DNA from: Halogeometricum sp. S1BR25-6
GTDB lineage: Archaea; Halobacteriota; Halobacteria; Halobacteriales; Haloferacaceae
DNA: 64,000 nucleotides
Assembly: GCF_031624495.1 (NCBI RefSeq)
Contig: NZ_JAMQOP010000002.1
Coordinates: 930,001-994,000, forward strand
Direction: 5' to 3'
Both the position numbers and the translations under genes were made by a program. Position 1 is the stretch's first letter. Each line of letters begins with the position of its first letter. Under the pieces are notes generated by a model. It was not told the DNA's origin and made no database searches. It saw only the letters and a list, made by a program, of their open reading frames with translations. This document shows, piece after piece, positions 44,905-53,729 of this stretch.

Positions 44905-44949
44905 ATGAACTACGCAGTCGAACCGGTCGCGCTCCGGAGTTCCCCATGA
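44905..44949 (+). other. 14-codon mini-ORF overlapping the coxA start (possible leader peptide)
   Basis: ATG 44905 opens MNYAVEPVALRSSP and ends at a TGA (44947-44949) that overlaps the coxA ATG as ATGA. The position fits a TATA-driven, leaderless start followed by translational coupling. Too short to judge coding by composition; it may be chance. Confidence 0.35.
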
Positions 44950-47237
44950 GCGTCGTCCCGTACGTGCTGGTGGCGTGTCTCGTCGCCGGGGTCGTCCTCC
45001 GCGCGCGGTACGGGTCGTTCCGGAACCTCTCGCGGACCATCCTTGCCGACGGCGGACACGTCCGAGGCGACGAGGCGGAGGAACGCGAGAAGAAGGCGAA
45101 CCTCCTCCGGTGGGTGACGACGGTCGACCACAAGGACATCGGCCTCCTCTATCTCGTTTTCGGCACCGTGGCGGCCCTGTGGGGCGGCGTCGACTCGATG
45201 ATGATTCGGACCGAACTGCTGACGCCGGCCGTCGACGTGTGGTCCGAGGAGACGTACAACGCCCTGTTCACGACGCACGGGCTGACGATGCTGTTCTTCT
45301 TCGTCACCCCGGTGTTCTTCGGCATGGCGAACTACTTCCTTCCCCTGTTCGTCGGCGCCGACGACTTAGCGTTCCCGCGCATCAACGCCATCGCCTTCTG
45401 GCTCCTGCCGCCGTCGCTGCTGCTCGTCCGCGGCGGCCTCATCACGGAGGTCATCGCGCGCGTTCTCGGTCTCGGACTCCCGCGGTCGATGCTGGAGATA
45501 CTCTACATCTTGGCTCCGCCGGCGACGGGGTGGACGCTGTACACCCCGCTGTCGACGCAGTTGGCGAATCCCCAGATAGATTTCATGTTGCTGGGTTTGC
45601 ACTTGAGCGGAATCTCGACGACGATGGGGGCGATTAACTTCATCGTCACCATATTCATGAAGCGCGGACCGGACGTCGACATCGGCGACTTCGACATCTT
45701 CACGTGGTCGATGCTGACGACGAGCGGTATCATCCTCTTCGCGTTCCCGCTTCTCGGCAGCGCCATCCTCATGCTGCTTCTCGACCGCAACTTCGGCACC
45801 TCTTTCTACGCCGTCGAGGCGGGCGGCTCCATCCTCTATCAGAACCTCTTCTGGTTCTTCGGCCACCCGGAGGTGTACATCATCTTCCTCCCCGCGACGG
45901 GGTTGATGAGCACCATCCTCCCGAAGTTCTCGGGGCGGAAGCTGTTCGGGTTCAAGTTCGTCGTCTACTCGACGCTCGCCATCGGCGTGATGTCGTTCGG
46001 CGTCTGGGCGCACCACATGTTCACGACGGGGATGGACCCGCGGCTTCTCACCTCCTTCATGATCGTCTCCATCGCCATCGCCGTCCCGAGCGCAATCAAG
46101 GTGTTCAACTGGCTGACGACGATGTGGAAGGGGAACATCAGGCTGACCGCGCCGATGCTGTTCTCGGCCGGCGGCCTCGGTCTGTTCGTCATCGGGGGCA
46201 TCACGGGCGTCTTCCTCGCCTCCATCCCCATCGACGTGATGTACCAGGACACCTACTACGTCGTGGGTCACTTCCACATGATCCTGATGGCGATCATCCC
46301 GTTCCAGATGTTCGCCGCCTCCTACTACTGGTTCCCCATCATCACCGAGCGGATGTACAACCAACGTCTGGCGCGCTTGCAGGCGGTGCTCACCTCGTTC
46401 GGCGTGTTCGTCACCTTCATGGCGTTTCTAATCATGGGCGCCCTCGGGATGCCGCGCCGGTTCGCCTCCTACCCCCCGAAGTTCCAGTTGTTCCACGACG
46501 TCGCCTCCGTGGGCGCATACGTCATCGGCTTCAGCGTCCTCCTGTGGCTGTACAACATGCTGCACTCGCTATGGTTCGGCGACCTCGTCCGCGACGCCGA
46601 CGTCTGGGATCTGAAGAAGACCCAGCAGTTCACCCGCGAGTGGCAGGCGTTCGAGGCGCGCCTCGCGGAGAAGTACGGCGTCACCAGCCCCCCGCCCGAG
46701 GAGACGCGGGCCGCCGCGGAGAGCCAACTCGTCGGCGACCAGGAGGACGAGACGGACGCGGGCAGTCCGAAGGCGTTCGAGGACCTCTCGGGCATCGGCA
46801 CCGACGTGGTCGTCGGCGCCGCCGCCGGCTTCGTCGGCATGATGCTCATGTCGGCCGTCCTCTACGTCGGCTCCCTCCTCGGCGTGTTCCAACCGGGGGC
46901 GTTCGCCGAACTCGCCGAACTCGTCGGGGTCGAGGGCAGTCCGCTCGTCGGCTACCTCATCTTCCTCGGCGGCGGCATGACGACGTGGGCGCTCCTGTTC
47001 GTCACGTTCGCGGACTTCCTGCCGGGGGAACCCCTCGTCAGGACGGGCCTCGTGTTCGCCGTGGTGATGCTGCCGGGCTTCTTCGTGGCGTTCTACAGCG
47101 GGCAGTCCGGCTGGGAACTCGTCGGCTACGTGCTGGTGGCGTTCGTCGCCCACCTCGCCTACGGGACGGGGTTGGCGACCGTGTTCAAGATGCTGAGCGG
47201 CCGTCTGCAAACGTCGCTCGTCCACGTCTCGGAATGA
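44946..47237 (+). CDS. coxA: haem-copper oxidase subunit I with C-terminal membrane extension
   Basis: A protein of 763 residues. The core (to about 540) is a 12-helix subunit I with haem and CuB ligands: His111 (TTHGLTMLF), His307-Glu309-Tyr311 (GHPEVY, including the His-Tyr crosslink), His356-His357 (WAHHMFTTG) and His442/His444 (GHFHMIL). HPEVY marks an A-type enzyme. After a charged linker (about 560-610), about four extra helices follow (for example GAAAGFVGMMLMSAVLYVG and GYVLVAFVAHLAYGTG). This extension does not look like subunit III, which is encoded separately at 48131. It pumps protons while reducing oxygen at the cytoplasmic membrane. Confidence 0.95.
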   Translation: MSVVPYVLVACLVAGVVLRARYGSFRNLSRTILADGGHVRGDEAEEREKKANLLRWVTTVDHKDIGLLYLVFGTVAALWGGVDSMMIRTELLTPAVDVWSEETYNALFTTHGLTMLFFFVTPVFFGMANYFLPLFVGADDLAFPRINAIAFWLLPPSLLLVRGGLITEVIARVLGLGLPRSMLEILYILAPPATGWTLYTPLSTQLANPQIDFMLLGLHLSGISTTMGAINFIVTIFMKRGPDVDIGDFDIFTWSMLTTSGIILFAFPLLGSAILMLLLDRNFGTSFYAVEAGGSILYQNLFWFFGHPEVYIIFLPATGLMSTILPKFSGRKLFGFKFVVYSTLAIGVMSFGVWAHHMFTTGMDPRLLTSFMIVSIAIAVPSAIKVFNWLTTMWKGNIRLTAPMLFSAGGLGLFVIGGITGVFLASIPIDVMYQDTYYVVGHFHMILMAIIPFQMFAASYYWFPIITERMYNQRLARLQAVLTSFGVFVTFMAFLIMGALGMPRRFASYPPKFQLFHDVASVGAYVIGFSVLLWLYNMLHSLWFGDLVRDADVWDLKKTQQFTREWQAFEARLAEKYGVTSPPPEETRAAAESQLVGDQEDETDAGSPKAFEDLSGIGTDVVVGAAAGFVGMMLMSAVLYVGSLLGVFQPGAFAELAELVGVEGSPLVGYLIFLGGGMTTWALLFVTFADFLPGEPLVRTGLVFAVVMLPGFFVAFYSGQSGWELVGYVLVAFVAHLAYGTGLATVFKMLSGRLQTSLVHVSE

Positions 47238-47301
47238 CGGCGACGACTCACACCCGGACGGGGGCGAGAACGAGAATCCGGGCGCGCGGAGGTGACGCGC
47301 G

Positions 47302-47802
47302 GTGAACTGGAGCGACGCCGCGACGTACGTCCTCCCGTTCCTCGGCGCCCTCGTGTTCTCCGCCGGCGTCGGCGGCGCCGTCCTCGGCGGGTACGCGGCC
47401 GTACAGGAGGACCTCGGCCTCTGCGGCGCGCCTGCCATCTCGGTGACGCCGCCGGAGGATATCGACCACAACGCGCCGGAGGGGATGGCCGACCCCTCGT
47501 GGGCGCGACTCGATTACGAGGAACTGAGCGAGGCCGAGAAGGAGGCGTTCGAGTCGGCCGTCGGGACGGTGAGCGGGACCGGCGAAGTCGACGGCGAACT
47601 CGAACACGAGGCGGCGTTCAGCGGCGGCGCCCTCGTCGCCTACGAGGGCGAGGAGTACTACGTCGCCGTCGAGACGATGAACGAGTGCGTCGCCGTGAGC
47701 GGGTACGTCCTGCCGGCCGGCGTCGTCGGCGTCGTCGTCGGACTCGGACTGTTCTACTCCCCGCGACTCGCCCGGACGCTGGCCCGCCGGTCCGACCGCT
47801 GA
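47302..47802 (+). CDS. membrane-anchored protein with extracytoplasmic domain, oxidase cluster
   Basis: A protein of 166 residues from GTG 47302. There is one membrane segment at each end (about 9-31, YVLPFLGALVFSAGVGGAVLGG, and about 134-154, VLPAGVVGVVVGLGLFY), with an acidic soluble domain between. The domain contains two Cys (LGLCGAPAI and MNECVAVSG) that may form a disulfide outside the cell. It follows coxA by 64 bp in the same direction, so it may assist oxidase assembly or stability, though no family is known to me. Confidence 0.65.
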   Translation: MNWSDAATYVLPFLGALVFSAGVGGAVLGGYAAVQEDLGLCGAPAISVTPPEDIDHNAPEGMADPSWARLDYEELSEAEKEAFESAVGTVSGTGEVDGELEHEAAFSGGALVAYEGEEYYVAVETMNECVAVSGYVLPAGVVGVVVGLGLFYSPRLARTLARRSDR

Positions 47803-47872
47803 GCGGATTGAGGTCGAGTCGGAACCGGAGAATCGAAGGATTCGACGGCCTCGCGTCCGCCGCGGCGTCCTC

Positions 47873-48058
47873 TCATCCCAGCGCCGGGACGACCGGCAAC
47901 AGGAGCGCACCGCCCCCGTCCAACCGGTCGATGGGGGGGATGAAGCCGAGGAACGACGCGAGGAGGAGGGCTCCGAGGAACGCCGCGAACAGCACCGTCA
48001 GCGCGAGGAGCCAGTCGTACACGCCCTGCGTCGTCGTGAGTTCGGGGAGCGTCGCCAT
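47873..48058 (-). CDS. small membrane protein of the oxidase cluster
   Basis: A protein of 61 residues, MATLPELTTTQGVYDWLLAL and on, with one long hydrophobic segment (about 15-40) and a second weak one. It sits 72 bp downstream of coxC on the same strand, and tiny helical subunits are usual in haem-copper oxidase loci, so it may be an accessory subunit. Function not shown. The start is the ATG at 48058; three more codons to 48067 are possible. Confidence 0.6.
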   Translation of the reverse strand: MATLPELTTTQGVYDWLLALTVLFAAFLGALLLASFLGFIPPIDRLDGGGALLLPVVPALG

Positions 48059-48130
48059 GGATGACACAGGGGCGGAATCGAGGGTAAATCTACTGGCGCT
48101 GAGTGCCGCCTACCGAACGTTCGACCGGCC

Positions 48131-48991
48131 TCAAGCGCCGTACACCGCCCCGAGATACAGCGATACGACGATGACGAGCCAGACGGCGTCGACGAAGTGC
48201 CAGTACATCGAGACGGTCCTGACGGCGGTGTCGCGGCCGGCGCCGAACTGCCCCATCAGCCCCCGGACGAGCAGGATACCCATGAGGACGACGCCGGTGA
48301 CGACGTGGAGGCCGTGCAGCCCCGTCAGCCCGAAGAACGCGGGACCGAACAGCCCCGAGGAGAGGGTGAACCCCTCTTTGATTATCAGTTCGTAGTACTC
48401 GTACACCTGTCCGCCGACGAACGCCAGCCCGAACGCCAGCGTCACTCCGAGCCACGCGAGGAACCGTCTGTGGTCCCCCCCGGAGAGCTTCTTGTGCGCG
48501 TACTCGAACGTGAAACTGGATCCGACGAGCAGAACGGTGTTTATCGCCAGCACCGGCGTGAGCAGGTGCGGAAGCTCCTCGGGCGGCCACGCGCTGAGGC
48601 GGAGGAAGTAGTAGTAGGTGAACCCGGCGGCGAACGTCGCGACGTCCGTCAGGACGAACAGCAGCATCCCGAGTCGGTGGACGCCGGAGTCGAGGACGCT
48701 CTCGTCTCTCTCCCAGTACGGTTCAACGAACGCCTGGTGGAGCCACCCGAAGATGCCGACGAGAAGCAAGAACGCGCCGCCGCCGAAGACCAACGGTCCG
48801 AGGAACTTCGGGACGAGCGAGTAGTCCGTCCACCCGATGATGAACAGACCCGCGCCGAGATAGAGGGTCGCCGCGCCGACGGCGCCGACGAACGGCCACC
48901 ACGACGACTCGTCGAGTCCGCGAGGAAAGTCCCACCCCGTCGGGGGGCCGAGTTCGCCCTCCTCGTCCTCGGAATCGGTTGCCGTACCCAT
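48131..48991 (-). CDS. coxC: haem-copper oxidase subunit III
   Basis: A protein of 286 residues with an acidic N-terminus, then about seven membrane helices. Family landmarks are QAFVEPYWERDESVLDSGVHRLGMLLFVLTDVATFAAGF (about 86-124), GGQVYEYYELIIKEGF (about 202-217), the helix FGPAFFGLTGLHGLHVVTGVVL (about 225-246) and the C-terminal YWHFVDAVWLVIVVSLYL. Subunit III stabilises the proton-pumping core. It is encoded with a small membrane protein downstream and is convergent with the coxA transcript, completing a II-I-III set at this locus. Confidence 0.95.
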   Translation of the reverse strand: MGTATDSEDEEGELGPPTGWDFPRGLDESSWWPFVGAVGAATLYLGAGLFIIGWTDYSLVPKFLGPLVFGGGAFLLLVGIFGWLHQAFVEPYWERDESVLDSGVHRLGMLLFVLTDVATFAAGFTYYYFLRLSAWPPEELPHLLTPVLAINTVLLVGSSFTFEYAHKKLSGGDHRRFLAWLGVTLAFGLAFVGGQVYEYYELIIKEGFTLSSGLFGPAFFGLTGLHGLHVVTGVVLMGILLVRGLMGQFGAGRDTAVRTVSMYWHFVDAVWLVIVVSLYLGAVYGA

Positions 48992-49143
48992 ACGTTCAGC
49001 GTCGAACGGGAGCGTAAAATAGGCGGCGGGCGATTCCGAGTGCGGCGTTCGGAGCGGTGCATTCCGCCGGAGACGGCCGCTCCGCCCGCCGCGTCGGTGC
49101 GGCCGCCGAGCCTTTACTCCTCGCCGCCGCAGGTATCACCGAC

Positions 49144-49944
49144 ATGGCACACATCGCTATCACCGGCGCCGACGGCAACGTCGGGAGCGTCGCCGTCGAG
49201 GCGTTCGACCACGAGAGACACAAGGTCACGCCGATAACCCACTCGGAGACCGAAGAGATGGAGAGCGTCGTCGCGGACGTCGCCGACCGCGAGGAGTTCG
49301 TCGAGAAACTACCCGCGGACGCGGACGTCTTGGTCCACCTCGCGGCGAACCCCTCGCCGTACGCCGAGTGGGACGAGGTGAAGGAGGTCAACGTCGACGG
49401 CGCGTTCAACGCCTACTACGCGGCCGACGAGAACGACGTGGGCCGAGTGGTGTACGCCTCCTCGAACCACGCGACGAACGGGCACATCGTGGCCGACCCG
49501 GACGAACCCGAGACGATGCGGGCGGACGCCGACGTCATCGACCCGGACGACGAGACGGCGCCGGACTCCTTCTACGGCGTCACGAAGGTGGCCGGCGAGG
49601 CGATGGGGAACTACTTCGCGCACCGCGAGGGCGTCGAGACGGTGAACCTCCGAATCGGGTGGTTGCTCTCCGAGGAGGACCTCAAAGACGAGGTGACCGA
49701 CCCCGTCTCCGAGGAGTACGCGGAGGAGGCCGCCCGGTTCGCCCGCGCGATGTGGCTGAGCCCCCGCGACTGCAAGGACGCCGTGCGAGCGGCGAGTCTC
49801 GCGGACCTGCCCGAGGGCGAAAACTCGGTCACGGTCAACGGTATCTCGGCGAACGACGAGCGCTGTCTGTCGCTGACGCACGGCCTCCGAACCATCGGCT
49901 ACCGGCCGCGGGACAACGCCGCCGAGGTCGTCGAATCGAACTGA
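49144..49944 (+). CDS. extended SDR dehydrogenase, Azf-like (glucose-6-phosphate dehydrogenase / uronate dehydrogenase type)
   Basis: A protein of 266 residues. The Rossmann motif TGADGNVG (7-14) is NAD-type; the catalytic pair is YGVTK (Tyr144, Lys148) with SSNHA (about 107-111) upstream. ARAMWLSPRDCKDAV and GISANDERCLSLTHGLRTIGYRPRDNAAEV match the pattern I recall for the haloarchaeal zwischenferment Azf, which oxidises glucose 6-phosphate, and for uronate dehydrogenases. Because 6PGDH and RpiA follow on the same strand, a glucose-6-phosphate role is attractive but unproven. ATG 49144 is the start; the Arg-rich upstream frame is not used. Confidence 0.8.
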   Translation: MAHIAITGADGNVGSVAVEAFDHERHKVTPITHSETEEMESVVADVADREEFVEKLPADADVLVHLAANPSPYAEWDEVKEVNVDGAFNAYYAADENDVGRVVYASSNHATNGHIVADPDEPETMRADADVIDPDDETAPDSFYGVTKVAGEAMGNYFAHREGVETVNLRIGWLLSEEDLKDEVTDPVSEEYAEEAARFARAMWLSPRDCKDAVRAASLADLPEGENSVTVNGISANDERCLSLTHGLRTIGYRPRDNAAEVVESN

Positions 49945-50169
49945 GTCGGCGCCTCTGACCGGCCGGTCGTTCGGCGTCCGCTTCGCGACCGGAAGGAGCC
50001 GAACCCCTCGGCCGTCACGATTTTACTCGTCGCGGGCACTCGTTGACACGTATTGCGGACGAGGAGGCGCCTCGAGCCCCCTCGCCTCGTGTTCGCAGTG
50101 AATCACGGAGACGCGCGTGCGGTTCCGCCGCACGCGCGGACGGCGATGCACGACGACAGAGACACATAC

Positions 50170-51237
50170 ATGTCTGAGCAAGAACTCACGCTCGGTATCG
50201 TCGGATTGGGAAAGATCGGCGGCAACCTCGCGCGGCAGGCCGTCGGAAAAGACATCCGCGTCGTCGGCCTCGACGCCGAGGACAGGCCCGAACTGGAGGA
50301 GATGGGCATCGAAGTACACGACGCCGGCGAGTACGAGACGCTGGCGGAGAAACTCGACCCGCCGCGGGTCGTCTACCTGTCGCTCCCGTCGGGCGAACTG
50401 ATAGACGACCAACTCGACCAACTCGTCGACGAGCTCAACGAGGGCGACGTCGTGATGGACGGCGGCAACTCCTTCTGGCGGGACTCCATCCGCCGCGAGG
50501 AGCGCTGCTGGGACGAGGGCGTCTACTTCCTCGACACCGGCACCAGCGGCGGGCCGCCGCGCGCGAAGGAGGGCGCCTGCTTCATGGTCGGCGGCAAGGA
50601 GGAGGGCTTCGAGATAGCCGAACCCTACCTCGACACCCTCTCCGTCGAGGGCGGTCTCATCCACGTCGGCGAACCCGGCAGCGGCCACTTCGTCAAACTC
50701 GTCCACAACGGCATCGAGTTCGGGATGCTGCAGTCCATCGCGGAGGGCGTCGAACTCTTAGAGGCCGGGCAGTTCGACCTCGACGGCGAGATGGGCGACC
50801 TCTTCGAGACGTGGAACAACGGCGCGGTCATCGAAAGCTGGCTCGTCGAGTTGATGTCGAAAGGGCTGAAGAACGAAGACCAGTTCTCCGACGCCCCCGA
50901 GAACTTCGAGGACGTGCCGAACTTCGTCGAGGACACCGGCGAGGTGAACTGGCTGGTGCAGGAGGCGTTCAAGGGCGAAACGCCGGTGCCCGTCATCACC
51001 CAGTCGGTCATCGAACTGTTCAAATCGCGCGGGAACCAGAAGCACGCCCCCCGCGCCGTCGCCCTGATGCGTCACGGCTTCGGCCTCCACCCGTTCGGCG
51101 AGGAGGAGAGCCTCATGGACGAACGCGTCACCGGCCGCGTCGACAACGACGCGCGCAGCGACATCCGGCAGGAGGAGGGCGACGAGGACACCCTGCGACC
51201 CGAGAAGCGCGAATCGTACGACGGCGACCCCAATTAG
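50170..51237 (+). CDS. gnd: 6-phosphogluconate dehydrogenase, decarboxylating (second, longer paralogue)
   Basis: A protein of 355 residues. The coenzyme motif is GIVGLGKIGGNLARQ (9-23). MDGGNSFWRDSIRREE, TGTSGGPPRAKEGACFMVGG and the catalytic-Lys motif HFVKLVHNGIEFGMLQS follow the 6PGDH order. It is 57 residues longer than the paralogue at 13219, mainly through a loop after NGAVIESWLVELMSKG and an acidic tail ending SYDGDPN. It would convert 6-phosphogluconate to ribulose 5-phosphate. It lies 225 bp after the Azf-like gene and 12 bp before rpiA. Confidence 0.88.
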   Translation: MSEQELTLGIVGLGKIGGNLARQAVGKDIRVVGLDAEDRPELEEMGIEVHDAGEYETLAEKLDPPRVVYLSLPSGELIDDQLDQLVDELNEGDVVMDGGNSFWRDSIRREERCWDEGVYFLDTGTSGGPPRAKEGACFMVGGKEEGFEIAEPYLDTLSVEGGLIHVGEPGSGHFVKLVHNGIEFGMLQSIAEGVELLEAGQFDLDGEMGDLFETWNNGAVIESWLVELMSKGLKNEDQFSDAPENFEDVPNFVEDTGEVNWLVQEAFKGETPVPVITQSVIELFKSRGNQKHAPRAVALMRHGFGLHPFGEEESLMDERVTGRVDNDARSDIRQEEGDEDTLRPEKRESYDGDPN

Positions 51238-51249
51238 GAGGAGACACCA

Positions 51250-52122
51250 ATGGCAAAACAGTTCGTCTACGACGAGAACGGCGAAGAGATCAGCGCGTGG
51301 GCCGAGTCGACCGATGAGGTGGTCGAGGAGGCTCGCAGCGAGCTAAGCGAAAAGGGAATCGACCTCGAGGAAGAGGAGATACGCGAGCGAGTCCGCGTCA
51401 TCCCCTCGCCGACGCGCATCAAGAGCAGCCCCGAGGACGTGCTGATGGACAAGCGCCGCCGCGGCGGCATCGAGGCGGCCGAAGTCGTCGAGTCCGGGAT
51501 GGACGTCGGCCTCGGCACCGGCAGCACGACGGCGTGGGCCATCGCGGCCATCGGGTGGAAACTGGAATCGGGCGAACTCGAAGACATCCGCGGCGTCGCC
51601 ACCTCCCTGCAGAGCCACGACTTAGCGCGCGAACTCGACATCCCCCTCACCGACGTGGACGAGTTCGAGTCGCTGGACGTGGCCATCGACGGCGCCGACC
51701 AGTGGGACCCCGAGAACCCCCACGTCGTGAAGGGCGGCGGCGCCTCGCACGCCCGCGAGAAACTCATCGACGAGATGGCCGACCGCCTCGTCGTCGCCAC
51801 CGACGACGAGAAGCAGTCGACGCCGCTGTCGCACCCGGTACCGCTGTCGGTACTCCCCGAGTCGCGCAACGTGGCGCAGTCGTGGGTGAAAGAGCAGGGC
51901 GGCGACCCGCAACTGCGCTACGCCGAGAAGAAGGACGGACCGCTGTTCACGGCGAACGGGAACCTCATCGTCGACTGCGACTTCGGCGAGATAGACGACA
52001 TCGAGGGCCGCGCGACCGACCTCGCTCGGATTCCCGGCGCCCAAGAGCACGGCCTGTTCGTGGACGTGGTCGACGACGTGATATACGGCGCCGACGACGG
52101 CGTCGAACACGTCGAGTTCTGA
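51250..52122 (+). CDS. rpiA: ribose-5-phosphate isomerase A with N-terminal extension
   Basis: A protein of 290 residues. The RpiA domain begins near 66 (MDKRRRGGIEAAEVVESGMDVGLGTGSTTAWAI), with the phosphate loop GLGTGSTT, the active-site acid IDGADQWD (about 149-156) and KGGGASHAREKLI (about 163-175). The first 65 residues (AKQFVYDENGEEISAWAEST and so on) are extra compared with ordinary RpiA of about 225. The ATG at 51250 has a good Shine-Dalgarno (GGAGG, 7-8 nt away) and follows gnd by 12 bp, so the extension is probably translated. It interconverts ribulose 5-phosphate and ribose 5-phosphate. Confidence 0.9.
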   Translation: MAKQFVYDENGEEISAWAESTDEVVEEARSELSEKGIDLEEEEIRERVRVIPSPTRIKSSPEDVLMDKRRRGGIEAAEVVESGMDVGLGTGSTTAWAIAAIGWKLESGELEDIRGVATSLQSHDLARELDIPLTDVDEFESLDVAIDGADQWDPENPHVVKGGGASHAREKLIDEMADRLVVATDDEKQSTPLSHPVPLSVLPESRNVAQSWVKEQGGDPQLRYAEKKDGPLFTANGNLIVDCDFGEIDDIEGRATDLARIPGAQEHGLFVDVVDDVIYGADDGVEHVEF

Positions 52123-52174
52123 GCGGCGCGAAGCGACGGGACTCGAAAGCCGAAGAAAACGCGACGACGCTCTT

Positions 52175-53701
52175 CTACTGCCTGTCCGCGTCCGACCGTC
52201 GCTCGCCGGCCTCCTCGGCGGCGGCGAACACGTCCGCCATCCACGCGTCGAGGTTCTCCTCGTGGACGTTCTCGCGGAGCGCCGACATCCGCTCGCGGCG
52301 TTCCGCCTCGTCCATCGTCATCGCATCCTCGATGGCGCGGGCGAACCCCTCGGTGTCGTGGGGGTTGACGACCAGCGAGTGCTCGCCGAGTTGCTCGTAG
52401 GCGCCCGTCTGGTCCGAGAGGACGAGGACGCCGTCGTCGTCCACCTGCGAGGCGACGTACTCCTTGGCGACGAGGTTCATCCCGTCGCGCAGGGCGCTGA
52501 CGAGCATCACGTCGCTGTAGCGGTACAGGGCGTTGAGTTCGTCGCTGTCGAGCCAATCGTCGATGTAGATGACGGGCGTCCACTCGTCGGTGCCGAAGCG
52601 CTCGTTGATGCGCTCGACCGCCTCCTGAACGTTCGTCTGGAGGTTCTGGTACTCGGGGATGAGCGACCGCGACTCGTCGGCCTTCTGGACGTACGTGAGT
52701 TCGCCCTGTCGCTCGGGGCGCCCCTTCCAGAACTCTTCGAGCGCCTTCAGTCGCTCGACGATGCCCTTCGTGTAGTCGAGGCGGTCGACGCCGAGGGCCA
52801 CTTTCGAGTCCTCGGGGATGCCGCGGTCCTGTTTGAACGCCCGCCAGGACTCCTCGTCGGCCGAGGCGGCCGACTCCGCGATGCCGTCGGCGTCGACGCC
52901 GAGGGGGAACGCCTGAACGTAGGTGGTGTGGCCGTCGTACTGGACGCGGTTGTCCTCGTAGTCGACGAAGGCGTCCTCGAACGCCTGGTCGACGCAGTCG
53001 AGGAAGTTCTGACAGTAGCGCTCGACGTGGAAGCCGAGCACGTCGTTCGCCAGCAGGCCGTCGAGAAGGTCGTCAGCCTGCGGGCAGGCGCGGAAGGTGT
53101 CCCATCCGGGCCAGGTGATGTGCCAGAAATGCGTCAGGAGGGCGTCGGGGGCCTCCTCGCGGACCATCCGGGGCGCCAAGGCGAAGTGGTAGTCCTGGAA
53201 CCAGACCACCGAGTCCTCGTCGATGGCGTCAACGACGGCGTCGGCGAAGCGGCCGTTCACCTGCTGGTAGCGCCGCCAGTGGCGGTTGGCGTACTCCGTC
53301 TTCCAGATGCCGCCGTGGCTCAGCGGCCACAGCACGCGGTTGCTGTAGCCGTAGTAGTACGCCTCCACTTCGTCGTCGGAGAGCCAGATTCGCTTGAGGT
53401 CGTAGGCCTCCTCGTCGGGCGGCATCCGGACGACGTCGTCGTCGCCGGTCGCCTCGCGGTCGGCCTCGCCGTCGCCCCATGCGATCCACGTCCCGTGGAC
53501 ACGTTGCATGACGGGGTCGAGACCGGCCGTGAGACCGCCCGCGGGTTCGTCGACGACGACGTTCCCCTCGTCGTCGTACTCGTGGGAGTAGGGCTGGCGG
53601 TTCGAGACCACGACGAGGTCGCCGGGAACCGAGGGGGCGTCGGCGTCGTTGCTGTCGCCGTCGTCGGTCCGGCCGTCGGTCGACTCCTCGGCGCCTGTCA
53701 T
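52175..53701 (-). CDS. otsA: alpha,alpha-trehalose-phosphate synthase (GT20)
   Basis: A protein of 508 residues of glycosyltransferase family 20, joining UDP- or GDP-glucose with glucose 6-phosphate to make trehalose 6-phosphate. DLVVVSNRQPYSHEY (about 28-42), the N-terminal loop GGLTAGLDPVM, IWLSDDEVEAYYYGYSNRVLWP (about 105-126), WFQDYHFALAP, GVDRLDYTKGI (about 300-310) and SALRDGMNLVAKEYVASQ (about 425-442) are diagnostic. No phosphatase gene (otsB) is nearby. It lies 28 bp downstream of the pentonate dehydratase gene on the same strand, so the two probably share a transcript. The acidic N-terminus (1-25) is disordered. Confidence 0.93.
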   Translation of the reverse strand: MTGAEESTDGRTDDGDSNDADAPSVPGDLVVVSNRQPYSHEYDDEGNVVVDEPAGGLTAGLDPVMQRVHGTWIAWGDGEADREATGDDDVVRMPPDEEAYDLKRIWLSDDEVEAYYYGYSNRVLWPLSHGGIWKTEYANRHWRRYQQVNGRFADAVVDAIDEDSVVWFQDYHFALAPRMVREEAPDALLTHFWHITWPGWDTFRACPQADDLLDGLLANDVLGFHVERYCQNFLDCVDQAFEDAFVDYEDNRVQYDGHTTYVQAFPLGVDADGIAESAASADEESWRAFKQDRGIPEDSKVALGVDRLDYTKGIVERLKALEEFWKGRPERQGELTYVQKADESRSLIPEYQNLQTNVQEAVERINERFGTDEWTPVIYIDDWLDSDELNALYRYSDVMLVSALRDGMNLVAKEYVASQVDDDGVLVLSDQTGAYEQLGEHSLVVNPHDTEGFARAIEDAMTMDEAERRERMSALRENVHEENLDAWMADVFAAAEEAGERRSDADRQ

Positions 53702-53729
53702 CGGGTCACCCCGCGAGCGTCGTCCGCCG

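Noticed and set aside
49144-49944. Calling the SDR gene azf outright
   Set aside because: Motifs fit both Azf and uronate dehydrogenases; without alignment the symbol would be a guess.
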